Source: BM003 sp963783695 (GTDB taxonomy: Bacteria; Pseudomonadota; Gammaproteobacteria; Steroidobacterales; BM003). Taken from it: DNA of 64,000 nt. Below are positions 44,316 through 53,982 of the stretch, in pieces; within the stretch, counting starts at the first letter, position 1, and each line of letters begins with the position of its first letter. The stretch lies in the NCBI GenBank assembly GCA_963783695.1, contig CAWAOM010000001.1:1123672-1187671 (forward strand). The letters are read 5' to 3'. The notes beneath the pieces were generated by a model. The model did no database searches and was not told where the DNA came from. It worked only from the letters and a program-made list of their open reading frames with translations. The position numbers and the translations under genes are program-made.

Positions 44316-44747
44316 ATGAGAACCACACTTTTTTTGTCCTTAGTCGCGCTTGCGATATGCGCCTGGACCCCGGCACAGGGCGCCCAGTTCATGGAAGTGC
44401 TGGAGGATGCCTACGAGGTCAGCGCTGCTGACGTTCAGTTGCCGGCCGAACAGGGACGCACGATGTATGTGAAAACCTGCGCGGATTGTGCGCCGACCGC
44501 AATGCAGACCGACGAGAAGACCAATTTTTTCGAGGAAGATGGCACCGTTGCCTACACGGAATTTCGCGATTTACTGAAAGACAACTATGACTCGGCCGTG
44601 TATGTGTTCTACCGCACCGGCACTAATGAAGTGACGCGAATCGTACTTAGCCCCATCACCAGACCGTCGGCTTCGCCGGCAGCACCGCCCGCCAAACCCG
44701 AGCAGGACGACCAGCGTCGCCGCCCGGGTTTCCGTGCAGGCTCTTAA
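44316..44747 (+). CDS. small secreted CxxC protein of unknown family in the pilus cluster
   Basis: 143 aa, GGAGGG upstream. Signal peptide MRTTLFLSLVALAICAWTPAQGA. The mature part has one C-X2-C (KTCADCAP), an acidic stretch and the segment DNYDSAVYVFYRTGTNEVTRIVLSPI, then a Pro/Ala-rich basic tail. I recognise no family. It stands between pilX and pilY1, a place with no gene in the Pseudomonas order. The stop lies 25 nt before the pilY1 ATG, so it is co-transcribed and may act with PilY1. Confidence 0.75.
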   Translation: MRTTLFLSLVALAICAWTPAQGAQFMEVLEDAYEVSAADVQLPAEQGRTMYVKTCADCAPTAMQTDEKTNFFEEDGTVAYTEFRDLLKDNYDSAVYVFYRTGTNEVTRIVLSPITRPSASPAAPPAKPEQDDQRRRPGFRAGS

Positions 44748-44772
44748 GCGAAGCTATAGGGAGGTCAGTACC

Positions 44773-47700
44773 ATGAAACGGACTGCCATACTGAATTTCA
44801 TCGCAGCGCTTGCCGTGCCGCTGTTTACCGCCGGCCCGGTGACGGCTGACGACACCGAATTGTTTCTCGGCGAAGTCGACCCGGTCGACGGCTCGCAGCC
44901 CAATATCCTTTTCGTTCTCGATACGTCGGGAAGTATGGGTGGCAACGTCATCACCAAACTGCCGTATGACGCGAACCAGGTCTACGATTCTGGCTGTCCC
45001 GCCGATGTGGTTTTCTGGCGCGAAGGCCCCGGTGATCCGCCCGCCTGCAATAGCGACAACTATTTCAACCGCGCTGCGCTGGAGTGTGAATCGGCCGAGA
45101 TTGCTTTTGCCAGTTCCGGCGTCTACACCGACCGCGCGACGCAGTACCATCGCGGAAACATTCGTTGGCAACGCATTCGTCCCGGGGCGAAAAACCGCGA
45201 GGTCGAATGCCGCGGTGACCGTGGCATCCATGGCGAGGGCGACCCCAACAAGGTTTTTGCGCAGGATGGCGACCTGAACGAGAAATGGACTGCCGACGGG
45301 GCCGCCGAGGTGTCCTGGGCCGGCGCTCGCACAGGACGCACGTATTCTTTGTATGATGCCAACTACGTCAACTGGTGGAACGACAACGGCGTAACGATTG
45401 GCATCGAAACGCGAATCAATATCGTCAAACAGGTGACCAACCAGCTGCTCGATTCGATGAAGGGTGTCAACGTCGGCCTGATGCGCTTCAACAGCGAACA
45501 GGGCGGCCCGGTGCTGCAGCAGCTCGACGATATTGAAGTCGTTCGCGACGACATGAAAGCACAGGTCAACGCGCTGCCCTCGCAGGGCTGGACGCCGTTG
45601 TCCGAAACGCTCTACGAAGCCGGCCAGTATTACACCGGCGGCGGCGTGGTGTATGGCAATGTCGGCCCGGTGCTGAGCGTACCCGGCTCGCGTGACCCGG
45701 CCGATAATGACGTCTACAACCAGCCGGTCAGTTTCGAATGCCAAAAGAACTACATCGTCATGCTCTCTGACGGTGCCCCCACCCGTGATGTTGATGCCGA
45801 CGACCGGATTGCCGCGCTGCCAGGCTACGCCCAGGCGGTCGGCCCGGCTTGCGGCACCGGGGCGAATGGCGCCTGCCTCGACGACATGGCGAAATACCTG
45901 TTCGAGGCCGATATCGAACCCAATCTGCGCGGCCAGCAAAACGTCACGACCTACACCATTGGCTTTGTGGAGAACATCCCGTTGCTGCAGGAAACCGCCA
46001 ACAAGGGCGGTGGCGAGTACTTCCGGGCCAATGATGCGGCGTCACTGACGACGGTACTGACCAATATCGTGCGCGAAATTCTCGAAGACGATACGACCTT
46101 TGTCTCACCCACGGTGTCGGTCAACGCATTCAACCGCACCCAGACACTCAACGATCTGTTCGTTGCCGTGTTCCGCCCGGCCGGCGAAGAGCACTGGCCC
46201 GGCAACATCAAGAAATACAAACTGGTGGATGGTGAAATTGTCGGTGTCGACGAAGTCAGCGCCGTGGTCGACCCCGCTACCGGGTTCTTCAAAGAGAACG
46301 CTCACAGCATCTGGTCGGCCCAGGCCGACGGCTCCAATGTCGCCGAGGGCGGCGCGGCCAACCAACTTCCCAACCCCGCCATGCGCAAGGTCTTTACCTA
46401 CCTTGGCAACAAGAATCTCGCGGCGGACATCAACCGATTCAACGAGGCGAATGCGGATCTGCTTGATGCGCTCAACGGTTTGCCCGGCTATGCCGCTGAG
46501 AACTCCTGCCCCTCGCGCAACTGCGACATTATCCGCCACGCCCGCGGTATCGACATGACCGACGCCGACCAGGACGGCAATGTCGATGAGCCGCGCTACG
46601 CGATGGGCGATCCGTTGCATGCCAGGCCAGTTTCGGTGATCTACGGCGGCACCGAAATCAATCCGGATCTCGACGACTCCGTCATCTACACCGCCAACAA
46701 CGACGGGTACCTGCATGCGCTGGACCCGAATAGCGGTGAGGAACTGTGGGCATTCATCCCTGCTGAGTTGTTCGAGCACTTGCCGCGTTTGTACGACAAT
46801 AACGCCACGGCGAACCGGTTCTACGGGATCGACGGAAATATCAGGGCAGTCAAGGTCGACATCGATCGGAACGGCATCGTCGAACCACTGGAAGGTGACA
46901 GGGTGTACTTGTACTTCGGTATGCGCCGCGGCGGCGACACCCTGTTCGCAATGGATGTCACCGACAAGAGAAACCCGATCCTGATGTGGGCTAAAGACGG
47001 CAACGATATTCCGGGTCTTGGTCAGACCTGGTCGACGCCGATTCCCACCCAGATAGAGATTGCCGACAAGGGGCAAAATCCCGATGATTTCGTACTGGTG
47101 TTCGGTGGTGGTTACGACTCGAGTCAGGACAACGACCCCTACAGCGTCGATGGGAGCGGCAACAACATCACGATCCTTGATGCCTTGTCCGGCGCACTGC
47201 TGTGGCAGGCGAGCAGCGATAACAGCAATCTTAATTTGCCCAAGATGGTCAACTCCATTACGGGCGATGTTCGGGTCCTCGACCTGAACAATGACGGCTA
47301 TGCTGACCGCTTCTATGCTTCGGACACCGGTGGACGGGTCTGGCGCATCGATATCACCAACGGCAACTCGGCAAACACGCTGGCCGCTGGCGGCGTTCTT
47401 GCCGAGCTCGGTGCCGCAGGGATGGGCAATCCCACCCTCGCGGACACGCGCCGTTTCTATTATGCGCCGGATACCGCGGTCATCACTACCCAGTCGATGC
47501 GGTTCATGCACATAGGCATCGGGTCGGGCTACCGTGCCCACCCGCTCGATCGGGACAATCAAAATGCCTTCTACGCGCTGCGAGACAAGAACACGTTCAA
47601 CCGCCTGACCCAGGCGCAGTACGATGCGCTTGCGCCAATCACCCCGGCCGATCTGGTTGATGTGACAGACGACGCCAGCCCGAACATCGCCGACGGCCAA

Positions 47701-48117
47701 CCCGGCTGGATGATCGAGTTGCGTGGTGGCGGATGGATCGGTGAGAAAGTGCTGGCGGAGGCACGTACATTTGCGGACAAGGTCTTTTTCACGACCTTTA
47801 CACCAAAATCTGGCGACAATCCGTGCCTGCCCGGTCTTGGCGTGAACAAGCTGTTCATTGTCAATGCCAGCGACGGCAGCCCGGTGAACAATCTCGATGG
47901 CGTGGGCGGCGATGACGATCTCACGGTGGAAGACCGCATTTACAGTCTCTCGCAGGGCGGCATCGCTCCCGAGATCGTGTTCCTGTTCCCGGGTGACGAA
48001 GCGTGTAAGGGCGGCGACTGTGACCGTGTCTATGGCTTCGTAGGTGTGGAAGGCATCGGCGGGCTGGATCTGCCACCGTTCGTTCGGACCTATTGGAGTC
48101 AGGACGATACCGAGTAA
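44773..48117 (+). CDS. pilY1: type IV pilus tip adhesin/biogenesis protein PilY1
   Basis: 1114 aa; ATG 44773 follows AGGGAGGTCAGT. Signal peptide (LNFIAALAVPLFTAGPVTA), then a von Willebrand A-like domain with the MIDAS motif D50-TSGSMGG and later IVMLSDGAPTRDVDADD. The C-terminal half (about 540-1114) is the PilY1 beta-propeller (HARPVSVIYGG, VIYTANNDGYLHALDPNSGEELWAFIP). Several EF-like calcium loops occur: DADQDGNVDE, DIDRNGIVEP and DLNNDGYADR. Acts at the pilus tip in adhesion and in controlling retraction. Confidence 0.95.
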   Translation: MKRTAILNFIAALAVPLFTAGPVTADDTELFLGEVDPVDGSQPNILFVLDTSGSMGGNVITKLPYDANQVYDSGCPADVVFWREGPGDPPACNSDNYFNRAALECESAEIAFASSGVYTDRATQYHRGNIRWQRIRPGAKNREVECRGDRGIHGEGDPNKVFAQDGDLNEKWTADGAAEVSWAGARTGRTYSLYDANYVNWWNDNGVTIGIETRINIVKQVTNQLLDSMKGVNVGLMRFNSEQGGPVLQQLDDIEVVRDDMKAQVNALPSQGWTPLSETLYEAGQYYTGGGVVYGNVGPVLSVPGSRDPADNDVYNQPVSFECQKNYIVMLSDGAPTRDVDADDRIAALPGYAQAVGPACGTGANGACLDDMAKYLFEADIEPNLRGQQNVTTYTIGFVENIPLLQETANKGGGEYFRANDAASLTTVLTNIVREILEDDTTFVSPTVSVNAFNRTQTLNDLFVAVFRPAGEEHWPGNIKKYKLVDGEIVGVDEVSAVVDPATGFFKENAHSIWSAQADGSNVAEGGAANQLPNPAMRKVFTYLGNKNLAADINRFNEANADLLDALNGLPGYAAENSCPSRNCDIIRHARGIDMTDADQDGNVDEPRYAMGDPLHARPVSVIYGGTEINPDLDDSVIYTANNDGYLHALDPNSGEELWAFIPAELFEHLPRLYDNNATANRFYGIDGNIRAVKVDIDRNGIVEPLEGDRVYLYFGMRRGGDTLFAMDVTDKRNPILMWAKDGNDIPGLGQTWSTPIPTQIEIADKGQNPDDFVLVFGGGYDSSQDNDPYSVDGSGNNITILDALSGALLWQASSDNSNLNLPKMVNSITGDVRVLDLNNDGYADRFYASDTGGRVWRIDITNGNSANTLAAGGVLAELGAAGMGNPTLADTRRFYYAPDTAVITTQSMRFMHIGIGSGYRAHPLDRDNQNAFYALRDKNTFNRLTQAQYDALAPITPADLVDVTDDASPNIADGQPGWMIELRGGGWIGEKVLAEARTFADKVFFTTFTPKSGDNPCLPGLGVNKLFIVNASDGSPVNNLDGVGGDDDLTVEDRIYSLSQGGIAPEIVFLFPGDEACKGGDCDRVYGFVGVEGIGGLDLPPFVRTYWSQDDTE

Positions 48118-48121
48118 GCAG

Positions 48122-48147
48122 GCGGGCGCCACAAACGTGGCGCCCGC
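48122..48147 (+). terminator. hairpin between pilY1 and pilE
   Basis: Perfect 11-bp stem GCGGGCGCCAC / GTGGCGCCCGC with loop AAAC. It is followed by TTCACTCC, not a T-run, and pilE begins 22 nt later, so it looks like an intercistronic stability or attenuation element setting pilE expression apart from pilY1. Confidence 0.5.
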
Positions 48148-48168
48148 TTCACTCCGGAGCAAGAGACG

Positions 48169-48603
48169 ATGAAGAAAAAGATACTTGGCGTAACGCTGAT
48201 CGAGTTGATGGTCGTGGTCCTGATCGTTGGCATATTGGCCGCCTTCGCAATTCCCAGTTACCGCCAGTACGTTTTGCGCGCGAATCGCGCCGATGCCAAG
48301 GCGACGCTGCTGCGCCTGGCGGCGGCACAGGAACAGTTCTACGCTCAGAACAACACCTATACAAACAACCTGGCGGCGGCACCGCCGGCAGGGCTGGGAA
48401 TCGCCGGAACCGAGAAGGGCTACTATCAGCTCAATGTCGCCAACGCCGACGCTACCGGGTTTACAGTCAGCGCAACACCTGCCGCACTAAGCCCGCAACT
48501 GCAGGACGGGGCGTGCCAGACGTTTACGATCACGGCGACGGGCGTACGCAGTTCATTGAACGGTGGCGGCGCCGACAGCACCGCCGAGTGCTGGAATCGT
48601 TAA
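48169..48603 (+). CDS. pilE: type IV pilin-like protein PilE
   Basis: 144 aa. Leader MKKKILG followed by VTLIELMVVVLIVGILAAFAIPSYRQYV, a perfect type IV prepilin site with Glu +5. RADAKATLLRLAAAQEQFYAQNNTYTNNL is typical of PilE minor pilins. Two C-terminal Cys (GACQTF and AECWNR) can form the D-loop disulfide. Last gene of the cluster, next to ispH as in Pseudomonas. Confidence 0.93.
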   Translation: MKKKILGVTLIELMVVVLIVGILAAFAIPSYRQYVLRANRADAKATLLRLAAAQEQFYAQNNTYTNNLAAAPPAGLGIAGTEKGYYQLNVANADATGFTVSATPAALSPQLQDGACQTFTITATGVRSSLNGGGADSTAECWNR

Positions 48604-48658
48604 GCCGGTCGCGTCGCAAAGCGATTCGACACGCCGACGGCGGACAAGCCGACTGCAA

Positions 48659-49636
48659 CTATTCCGATGACCGTGTCTGGCCCGTGTTTTCATTTTTTCG
48701 CAGAAGCCTGGGCAGCGAAAATACGACCTGCTCGGGGCGCCCGGCCACTTCCTCGGCGACATCGCCTCCCCATTCGCGCAGTCTGTCGATGACCTGGCGC
48801 ACCAACAACTCCGGGGCTGAGGCGCCGGCGGTTACGCCGACGGCGGCGCAGCCTTCAAACCACTGTTTGCGCAGATCCTCCGGGCCGTCAATCAGGTACC
48901 CCGGAATCCCGGCTTTTTCCGCAATTTCACGTAGCCGGTTCGAATTGGAACTGGTACGGGAACCCACCACCAGCATTACGTCGACATTAAGCACCAGCTT
49001 CTTGACTGCATCCTGGCGATTCTGCGTGGCATAACAAATATCTTCCTTGCGCGGACCGGTCAGCGCGGGAAAACGCGCCCGCAGCGAGTCGACAATCGCC
49101 GCAGTGTCATCGACCGAGAGTGTAGTCTGAGTAACGAATGCGACTCTCTCGGGGTCGGCGAACTCCAGGCCTTCAACGTCTGCCACCGCTTCGACCAGCA
49201 CGATACGCCCACCATGCTCCGCATCAAACTGGCCCATTGTGCCCTCCACTTCGGGGTGACCGGCATGACCGATCAGGACTACCTCGCGGCCCTCGCGTGC
49301 GTATCGCGTAACTTCCATGTGCACCTTGGTAACCAGCGGGCAGGTCGCATCGAAAACTGTCAGTTGCCGCCGTTGCGCCTCTGTCTGGACGGCGCGTGCC
49401 ACACCGTGAGCACTAAAAATGACTGTCGCGTCTTCCGGCACCTCGTCAAGCTCATCGACGAAAATGGCGCCTTTGCGCCGCAGGTCGTCGACAACGAAAC
49501 GATTGTGCACGACTTCATGACGCACATAGATGGGCGGACCGAATAACTCGAGCGCGCGCTCGACGATCTCAATCGCACGATCTACGCCTGCGCAAAATCC
49601 GCGCGGATTGGCCAACAAGATTTTCATAGTCTGCAT
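48659..49636 (-). CDS. ispH: 4-hydroxy-3-methylbut-2-enyl diphosphate reductase
   Basis: 325 aa. Last step of the MEP isoprenoid pathway, giving IPP and DMAPP. The three Fe-S cluster Cys are in NPRGFCAGVDRA, DATCPLVTKVH and EDICYATQNRQ. Other family blocks: HEVVHNRFVVDDLRRKGAIFVDEL and VGSRTSSNSNRL. An ATG three codons in (49627) is the alternative start. The fkpB gene usually found between lspA and ispH is missing: only 27 bp separate them. Confidence 0.96.
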   Translation of the reverse strand: MQTMKILLANPRGFCAGVDRAIEIVERALELFGPPIYVRHEVVHNRFVVDDLRRKGAIFVDELDEVPEDATVIFSAHGVARAVQTEAQRRQLTVFDATCPLVTKVHMEVTRYAREGREVVLIGHAGHPEVEGTMGQFDAEHGGRIVLVEAVADVEGLEFADPERVAFVTQTTLSVDDTAAIVDSLRARFPALTGPRKEDICYATQNRQDAVKKLVLNVDVMLVVGSRTSSNSNRLREIAEKAGIPGYLIDGPEDLRKQWFEGCAAVGVTAGASAPELLVRQVIDRLREWGGDVAEEVAGRPEQVVFSLPRLLRKNENTGQTRSSE

Positions 49637-49663
49637 GCCTGTTTTATCGACGAAACACGATTC

Positions 49664-50179
49664 CTAGGCGGATTCGGACTCTGCTTCCGTGCGCCGCCCG
49701 TCGAGTATGGCTTCGAGGATAAGAAGAACGGCGCCGACGCTGATCGCCGAATCGGCCACGTTGAAAGCCGGGAAATACCATGTCCCATGGTGAACGCTGA
49801 TGAAATCGACAACATAACCGAGCATTGCCCGGTCAACGACATTGCCGAGCGCTCCGCCAACGATCAGCGCCAGCGCAATTGCAAGAAGAGTCTGCCCCGT
49901 GCGCGGCAGGCGCCGCAACCAGATCATTATGAACAGCGTCACTGCCAGCGCGAGCCCGATAAACATCCAGCGCTGCCAGCCGCCGGCGTCACTGAGAAAG
50001 CTGAACGCGGCCCCGGTATTGTGCAGGCGGGTAATATCGAGCCACGGTAAAATCTCGATCCGTTCGTACAGATCGAAGCGCGTGCGAATCCACCACTTGC
50101 TCACCTGGTCGGCGACAACAATAAACAGCGACAGCCACAACCACTGGCTCGCTCCATGCGTGCGAATCCGCGCGCTCAT
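49664..50179 (-). CDS. lspA: lipoprotein signal peptidase (signal peptidase II)
   Basis: 171 aa, four membrane helices. Aspartyl peptidase motifs GGALGNVVDRAMLGYVVDFI and YFPAFNVADSAISVGAVLL hold the catalytic Asp pair. Cleaves lipoprotein signal peptides before the lipidated Cys. ATG 50179 overlaps the ileS stop (ATGA), which settles the start. Confidence 0.96.
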   Translation of the reverse strand: MSARIRTHGASQWLWLSLFIVVADQVSKWWIRTRFDLYERIEILPWLDITRLHNTGAAFSFLSDAGGWQRWMFIGLALAVTLFIMIWLRRLPRTGQTLLAIALALIVGGALGNVVDRAMLGYVVDFISVHHGTWYFPAFNVADSAISVGAVLLILEAILDGRRTEAESESA

Positions 50180-52992
50180 GCGAAGCGCCGGATCTCGCCG
50201 GCATCGAGATTGGTAACGCAACGGCCACAAATTTCCGGATGGGCCTGGTCGCTGCCAACCTCCGCGCGGCGGTGCCAGCAACGCGAACACTTCGGGTTTG
50301 GCGAAGCCGCGGCCGCGATCCACAGACCTTCAACCGATTCAGCCGCAGAGGCCGCCGGATCACGCTCCGCGACCGCGCAGACCCGGGCCTCCGACGTAAT
50401 CAGCACGAAGCGAAGTTCCTCGCCGAGCGCATCCAGCGCCTCGCGCAACGCGCCATCACAATAGAGCGTCACGTCGGCTTCCAGCGCTGAACCGATAACG
50501 GCATTTTCGCGCAGCCGCTCCAGCTCCTTGGCGACGGCCTCGCGCACCTCGAGAATCCTCGGCCAGTCGAGATCGTCCGCACCCGCCTCGCTATGCGGCA
50601 GCTGATGCCATTGCCCCAGCATGACTGATGCCGGCCGCGCTCCAGGCAGCGCCGCCCAGATTTCCTCTGCGGTAAAACACAGAATCGGCGCCAGCCAGCG
50701 GACCAGTGCCTCGGCGATGTGGTACATCGCCGTCTGTGCCGATAAACGGGCAAGACCGTGGGCCGGCGTCGTGTAGAGCCGGTCCTTCAGAACGTCAAGG
50801 TAGAAACCACCCAGATCGACAATGCAGAAGTTGTGTATGCCCTGGTAGATCTGGTGGAAATCATAGCTCTCATAGGCGGCGGTGACTTTCTGGTCCAGTG
50901 CTTCAGCCTGCTGCAACGCCCAGCGATCCAGCGCCAGCATCTGGTTCACCGGAACGCTGTCAACGGCGGGATCGAACTGGTGCAGGTTGCCGAGCAGGAA
51001 CCGGGCGGTATTGCGGATACGGCGGTAGGAATCGGAAACCCGCTTGAGAATCTCATCGGAGACGCTGATCTCACCGCGATAGTCGGTTGCCGCCACCCAC
51101 AACCGCAACACGTCGGCGCCGAGCGAGTTCACCACTTTCTGCGGAGCAATCACGTTACCCAGCGACTTTGACATCTTGCGGCCGCGCTCGTCGACGGTGA
51201 AACCGTGGGTCAGCACCTGGCGGTATGGCGCCGCGCCATGCATTGCAACCGCGGTCAGGAGCGAACTCTGGAACCACCCGCGGTGCTGATCCGAGCCTTC
51301 GAGGTAGAGGTCTGCGGTTCCGGCAACCGCCGGGAACATCGCCCCGACACAATGATGCGCCAACCCGGAATCCACCCACACATCCATAATGTCGCTGGCC
51401 TTCTCATATTTTTCTGAAATATCGACCGGAAGTTGCGCCGGATCCAGGTCATGCCACGCGTTGATCCCGCGCTGCTCCACCTCGCCCGCGACGTGCTCGA
51501 GAATTGCCACGCTGTCCGGATGCGGTTCGCCGCTTTGACGGTCGACAAACAACGCTATCGGCACGCCCCAGGTACGCTGCCGCGAAATACACCAGTCGGG
51601 CCGCCCTTCCACCATCGCCCGAATGCGTTGTTCACCCCACTCGGGAACCCAGCCGACGCCGGCAATCGCAGCAAGCGCCTTATCACGCAGACCCTGCCGA
51701 TCCATGCCGATAAACCACTGCGGCGTGGCACGGAAAATAACCGGCGATTTGTGCCGCCAGCAGTGTGGGTAGCTGTGGCCAAATGCTTCGTGATGCAGCA
51801 GGCTGCCGCGCTCCGCGAGCAACTCCACAATTTTCTGATTGGCTTCGAATACCTGCTCGCCCGCAAAAATCTCGGTATCGGGGAGAAAACGACCGTCGCG
51901 CCCCACCGGGTTCTCGACCGGGAGATCGTAATCGCGGCCGACCGCGAAATCCTCGAGACCATGCCCGGGTGCGGTATGAACCGCGCCGGTGCCCGCATCC
52001 AGCGTAACGTGATCGCCGAGTATCAGCGGCACCTCGCGATCGTAAAATGGATGGCGGACGAGCAGCGATTCGAGCGCCCGGCCCGTCGCCAGGCCAAGCT
52101 GCGAGAATGACTCGAGGCCATAGCGCGCCATCACTTCAGTGAGCAAGTCCTCGGCGATGACAAGGCGTTCGGGCCCGATTTCACCATGGACCTCCACCAG
52201 CGCGTAGGAAAGTTCGGCGTTCAGCGCGACGGCCTGGTTGGCCGGAAGCGTCCACGGGGTCGTTGTCCAGATCACCACCGATATCGGGCCGGCACCCTCG
52301 GTCTCGACATCTCCAAAACGCTGCAGTAGCCCGGCCTCATCGACGACCCGAAAACGCACGTCGATAGCCGGCGATGTGCGATCGGCATATTCGACTTCGG
52401 CCTCGGCCAGCGCAGAGCGGCAATCGAGACACCAGTGGACGGGCTTGTAGCCCTTGTACATATGCCCGTTTTCGATAATTCGGGCAAACGCGCGCAGTTG
52501 CTCCGCCTCATAGCGAAACTGCATCGTCTTGTAGGGATCGTCCCATTGCCCCAATACGCCGAGCCGCTTGAAATCTTTTTTCTGATCTTCGACCTGTTTG
52601 TCCGCGTATTCGCGACAGGCCTTGCGAAACGCACCTGCATCGAGTTTTGCGCCAACCCGTCCCTTTTTCTTCTCCACGACAAGTTCGATCGGGAGGCCAT
52701 GGCAATCCCATCCGGGCAAATATGGCGCATCGAAACCGGCCAGCGTCCTGGAGCGAACAATAATGTCCTTCAGGATCTTGTTAACCGCATGCCCGATATG
52801 AATCGCGCCGTTGGCATACGGCGGACCATCCAGCAGCACGAATCGCGGCCGGCCCCTGGATGCCTCGCGAATCTGGCCATAGAGATCCTGCCGATACCAC
52901 TCCTCGAGCATGGCCGGCTCGCGATTGGCGAGATTCGCCCGCATCGGGAAACCCGTCTGCGGAAGGTTCAGCGTATCCTTGTATTCGGCCAC
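50176..52992 (-). CDS. ileS: isoleucyl-tRNA synthetase
   Basis: 938 aa, exactly the E. coli length when GTG 52992 is taken as start; this gives the N-terminus AEYKDTLNLPQTGFPMRANL, and the GTG follows the ribF stop by one base. Class I signatures GAIHIGHAVNK and KMSKSLGN, editing domain TTTPWTLPANQA, and a C-terminal zinc site C-X2-C...C-X2-C (CSRCWHRR, ICGRCVTN). Bacterial-type IleRS. Confidence 0.97.
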   Translation of the reverse strand: MAEYKDTLNLPQTGFPMRANLANREPAMLEEWYRQDLYGQIREASRGRPRFVLLDGPPYANGAIHIGHAVNKILKDIIVRSRTLAGFDAPYLPGWDCHGLPIELVVEKKKGRVGAKLDAGAFRKACREYADKQVEDQKKDFKRLGVLGQWDDPYKTMQFRYEAEQLRAFARIIENGHMYKGYKPVHWCLDCRSALAEAEVEYADRTSPAIDVRFRVVDEAGLLQRFGDVETEGAGPISVVIWTTTPWTLPANQAVALNAELSYALVEVHGEIGPERLVIAEDLLTEVMARYGLESFSQLGLATGRALESLLVRHPFYDREVPLILGDHVTLDAGTGAVHTAPGHGLEDFAVGRDYDLPVENPVGRDGRFLPDTEIFAGEQVFEANQKIVELLAERGSLLHHEAFGHSYPHCWRHKSPVIFRATPQWFIGMDRQGLRDKALAAIAGVGWVPEWGEQRIRAMVEGRPDWCISRQRTWGVPIALFVDRQSGEPHPDSVAILEHVAGEVEQRGINAWHDLDPAQLPVDISEKYEKASDIMDVWVDSGLAHHCVGAMFPAVAGTADLYLEGSDQHRGWFQSSLLTAVAMHGAAPYRQVLTHGFTVDERGRKMSKSLGNVIAPQKVVNSLGADVLRLWVAATDYRGEISVSDEILKRVSDSYRRIRNTARFLLGNLHQFDPAVDSVPVNQMLALDRWALQQAEALDQKVTAAYESYDFHQIYQGIHNFCIVDLGGFYLDVLKDRLYTTPAHGLARLSAQTAMYHIAEALVRWLAPILCFTAEEIWAALPGARPASVMLGQWHQLPHSEAGADDLDWPRILEVREAVAKELERLRENAVIGSALEADVTLYCDGALREALDALGEELRFVLITSEARVCAVAERDPAASAAESVEGLWIAAAASPNPKCSRCWHRRAEVGSDQAHPEICGRCVTNLDAGEIRRFA

Positions 52993-52993
52993 C

Positions 52994-53956
52994 TTATTCC
53001 TGCCTCGATATCGGTTCGGCTTGCTCAGCCCGCGCGGCCAGTATGTGCCGCGCCTCATCTGCATCCCGGTCCATCTGCTCGGTCAATGCCTGCAGCGATT
53101 CGAAACGCCGCTCGTCACGTAATTTGGCGACGAAATCCACATGCACATGCTGACCGTACAGATCGCCGTCGAAGTTGAACACATGTACTTCCAAAAGGGC
53201 AGTGTCACCGTCGATGGTCGGCCGGGTGCCGATACTCGCCACGGCATCCCGATTCCCCAGCCCATCGCCCTCGATACGCACTGCATACACGCCATGCAGT
53301 GCCAGCACCCGCCGTCCCGGGCGGATGTTGGCGGTCGGATAGCCCAGTTCACGGCCGAGACGCCGGCCCGGGACAATCCGCCCCGACATTCTGTAAGGAC
53401 GCCCCAGCAACCGGTTAGCCGCGCCAATTTTTCCGTCCAGCAGCAGCCGTCTGATTCGCGAACTGCTTACCCTCTCCCCGTCGATTTCGAAGGTCGGAGT
53501 GTTCTCCACCTCGAAGCCGTCGCGTCGGCCACAGGCCTTCAGCATCGCGAAATCGCCACGCCGACCATGGCCGAATCTGAAATCGTCACCGACGACCAGG
53601 TAACGCACTCCAAGCCCCTCGAGGAGCAACCCCGCCACGAACTGCTCCGCCGGCATTTGCGAATACTCCAGGTCAAAGCGTATGCACAGCATGCGGTCGA
53701 CACCGGCTGCTGCAAGCGCTTCGTACTTTTCGCGGAAGCGGGTCAACCTGGCAGGTACTTCGCCGCGGTCGAAAAACTCCTGCGGCGTCGGCTCGAAAAC
53801 CATAACGAGCGACGGCAGTGCAAAAGCGGCCGATTTTTCGAAAAGACGCGCGAGAACCGCCCGGTGTCCGAGATGGACACCATCGAAGTTTCCGACCGTC
53901 GCCACGCATCCCGCATGGCGCGATCGCACATTGTGTAACCCTCGAATCAGCTCCAT
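52994..53956 (-). CDS. ribF: bifunctional riboflavin kinase/FAD synthetase
   Basis: 320 aa. N-terminal FMN adenylyltransferase domain (VATVGNFDGVHLGHRAVL; later VSSSRIRRLL) and C-terminal riboflavin kinase domain (GRRLGRELGYPTANIRPG, NRDAVASIGTRPT, EVHVFNFDGDLYG). Converts riboflavin to FMN and FAD, which also serves the Rsx, Lpd and acyl-CoA dehydrogenase flavoproteins. Between murJ and ileS as in most gammaproteobacteria. Confidence 0.95.
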   Translation of the reverse strand: MELIRGLHNVRSRHAGCVATVGNFDGVHLGHRAVLARLFEKSAAFALPSLVMVFEPTPQEFFDRGEVPARLTRFREKYEALAAAGVDRMLCIRFDLEYSQMPAEQFVAGLLLEGLGVRYLVVGDDFRFGHGRRGDFAMLKACGRRDGFEVENTPTFEIDGERVSSSRIRRLLLDGKIGAANRLLGRPYRMSGRIVPGRRLGRELGYPTANIRPGRRVLALHGVYAVRIEGDGLGNRDAVASIGTRPTIDGDTALLEVHVFNFDGDLYGQHVHVDFVAKLRDERRFESLQALTEQMDRDADEARHILAARAEQAEPISRQE

Positions 53957-53982
53957 TTTCCCGGGCCGTAAAAAGCTGGCGA

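Noticed and set aside
48122..48147. Calling the pilY1-pilE hairpin a full rho-independent terminator
   Set aside because: Only two T follow the stem and pilE begins 22 nt later with no separate promoter visible.
46105..48162. 685-codon open frame opposite pilY1 and 521-codon frame opposite the MMPL gene (32294-33859)
   Set aside because: Both mirror clearly coding genes in the opposite strand and lack recognisable motifs or ribosome-binding sites.
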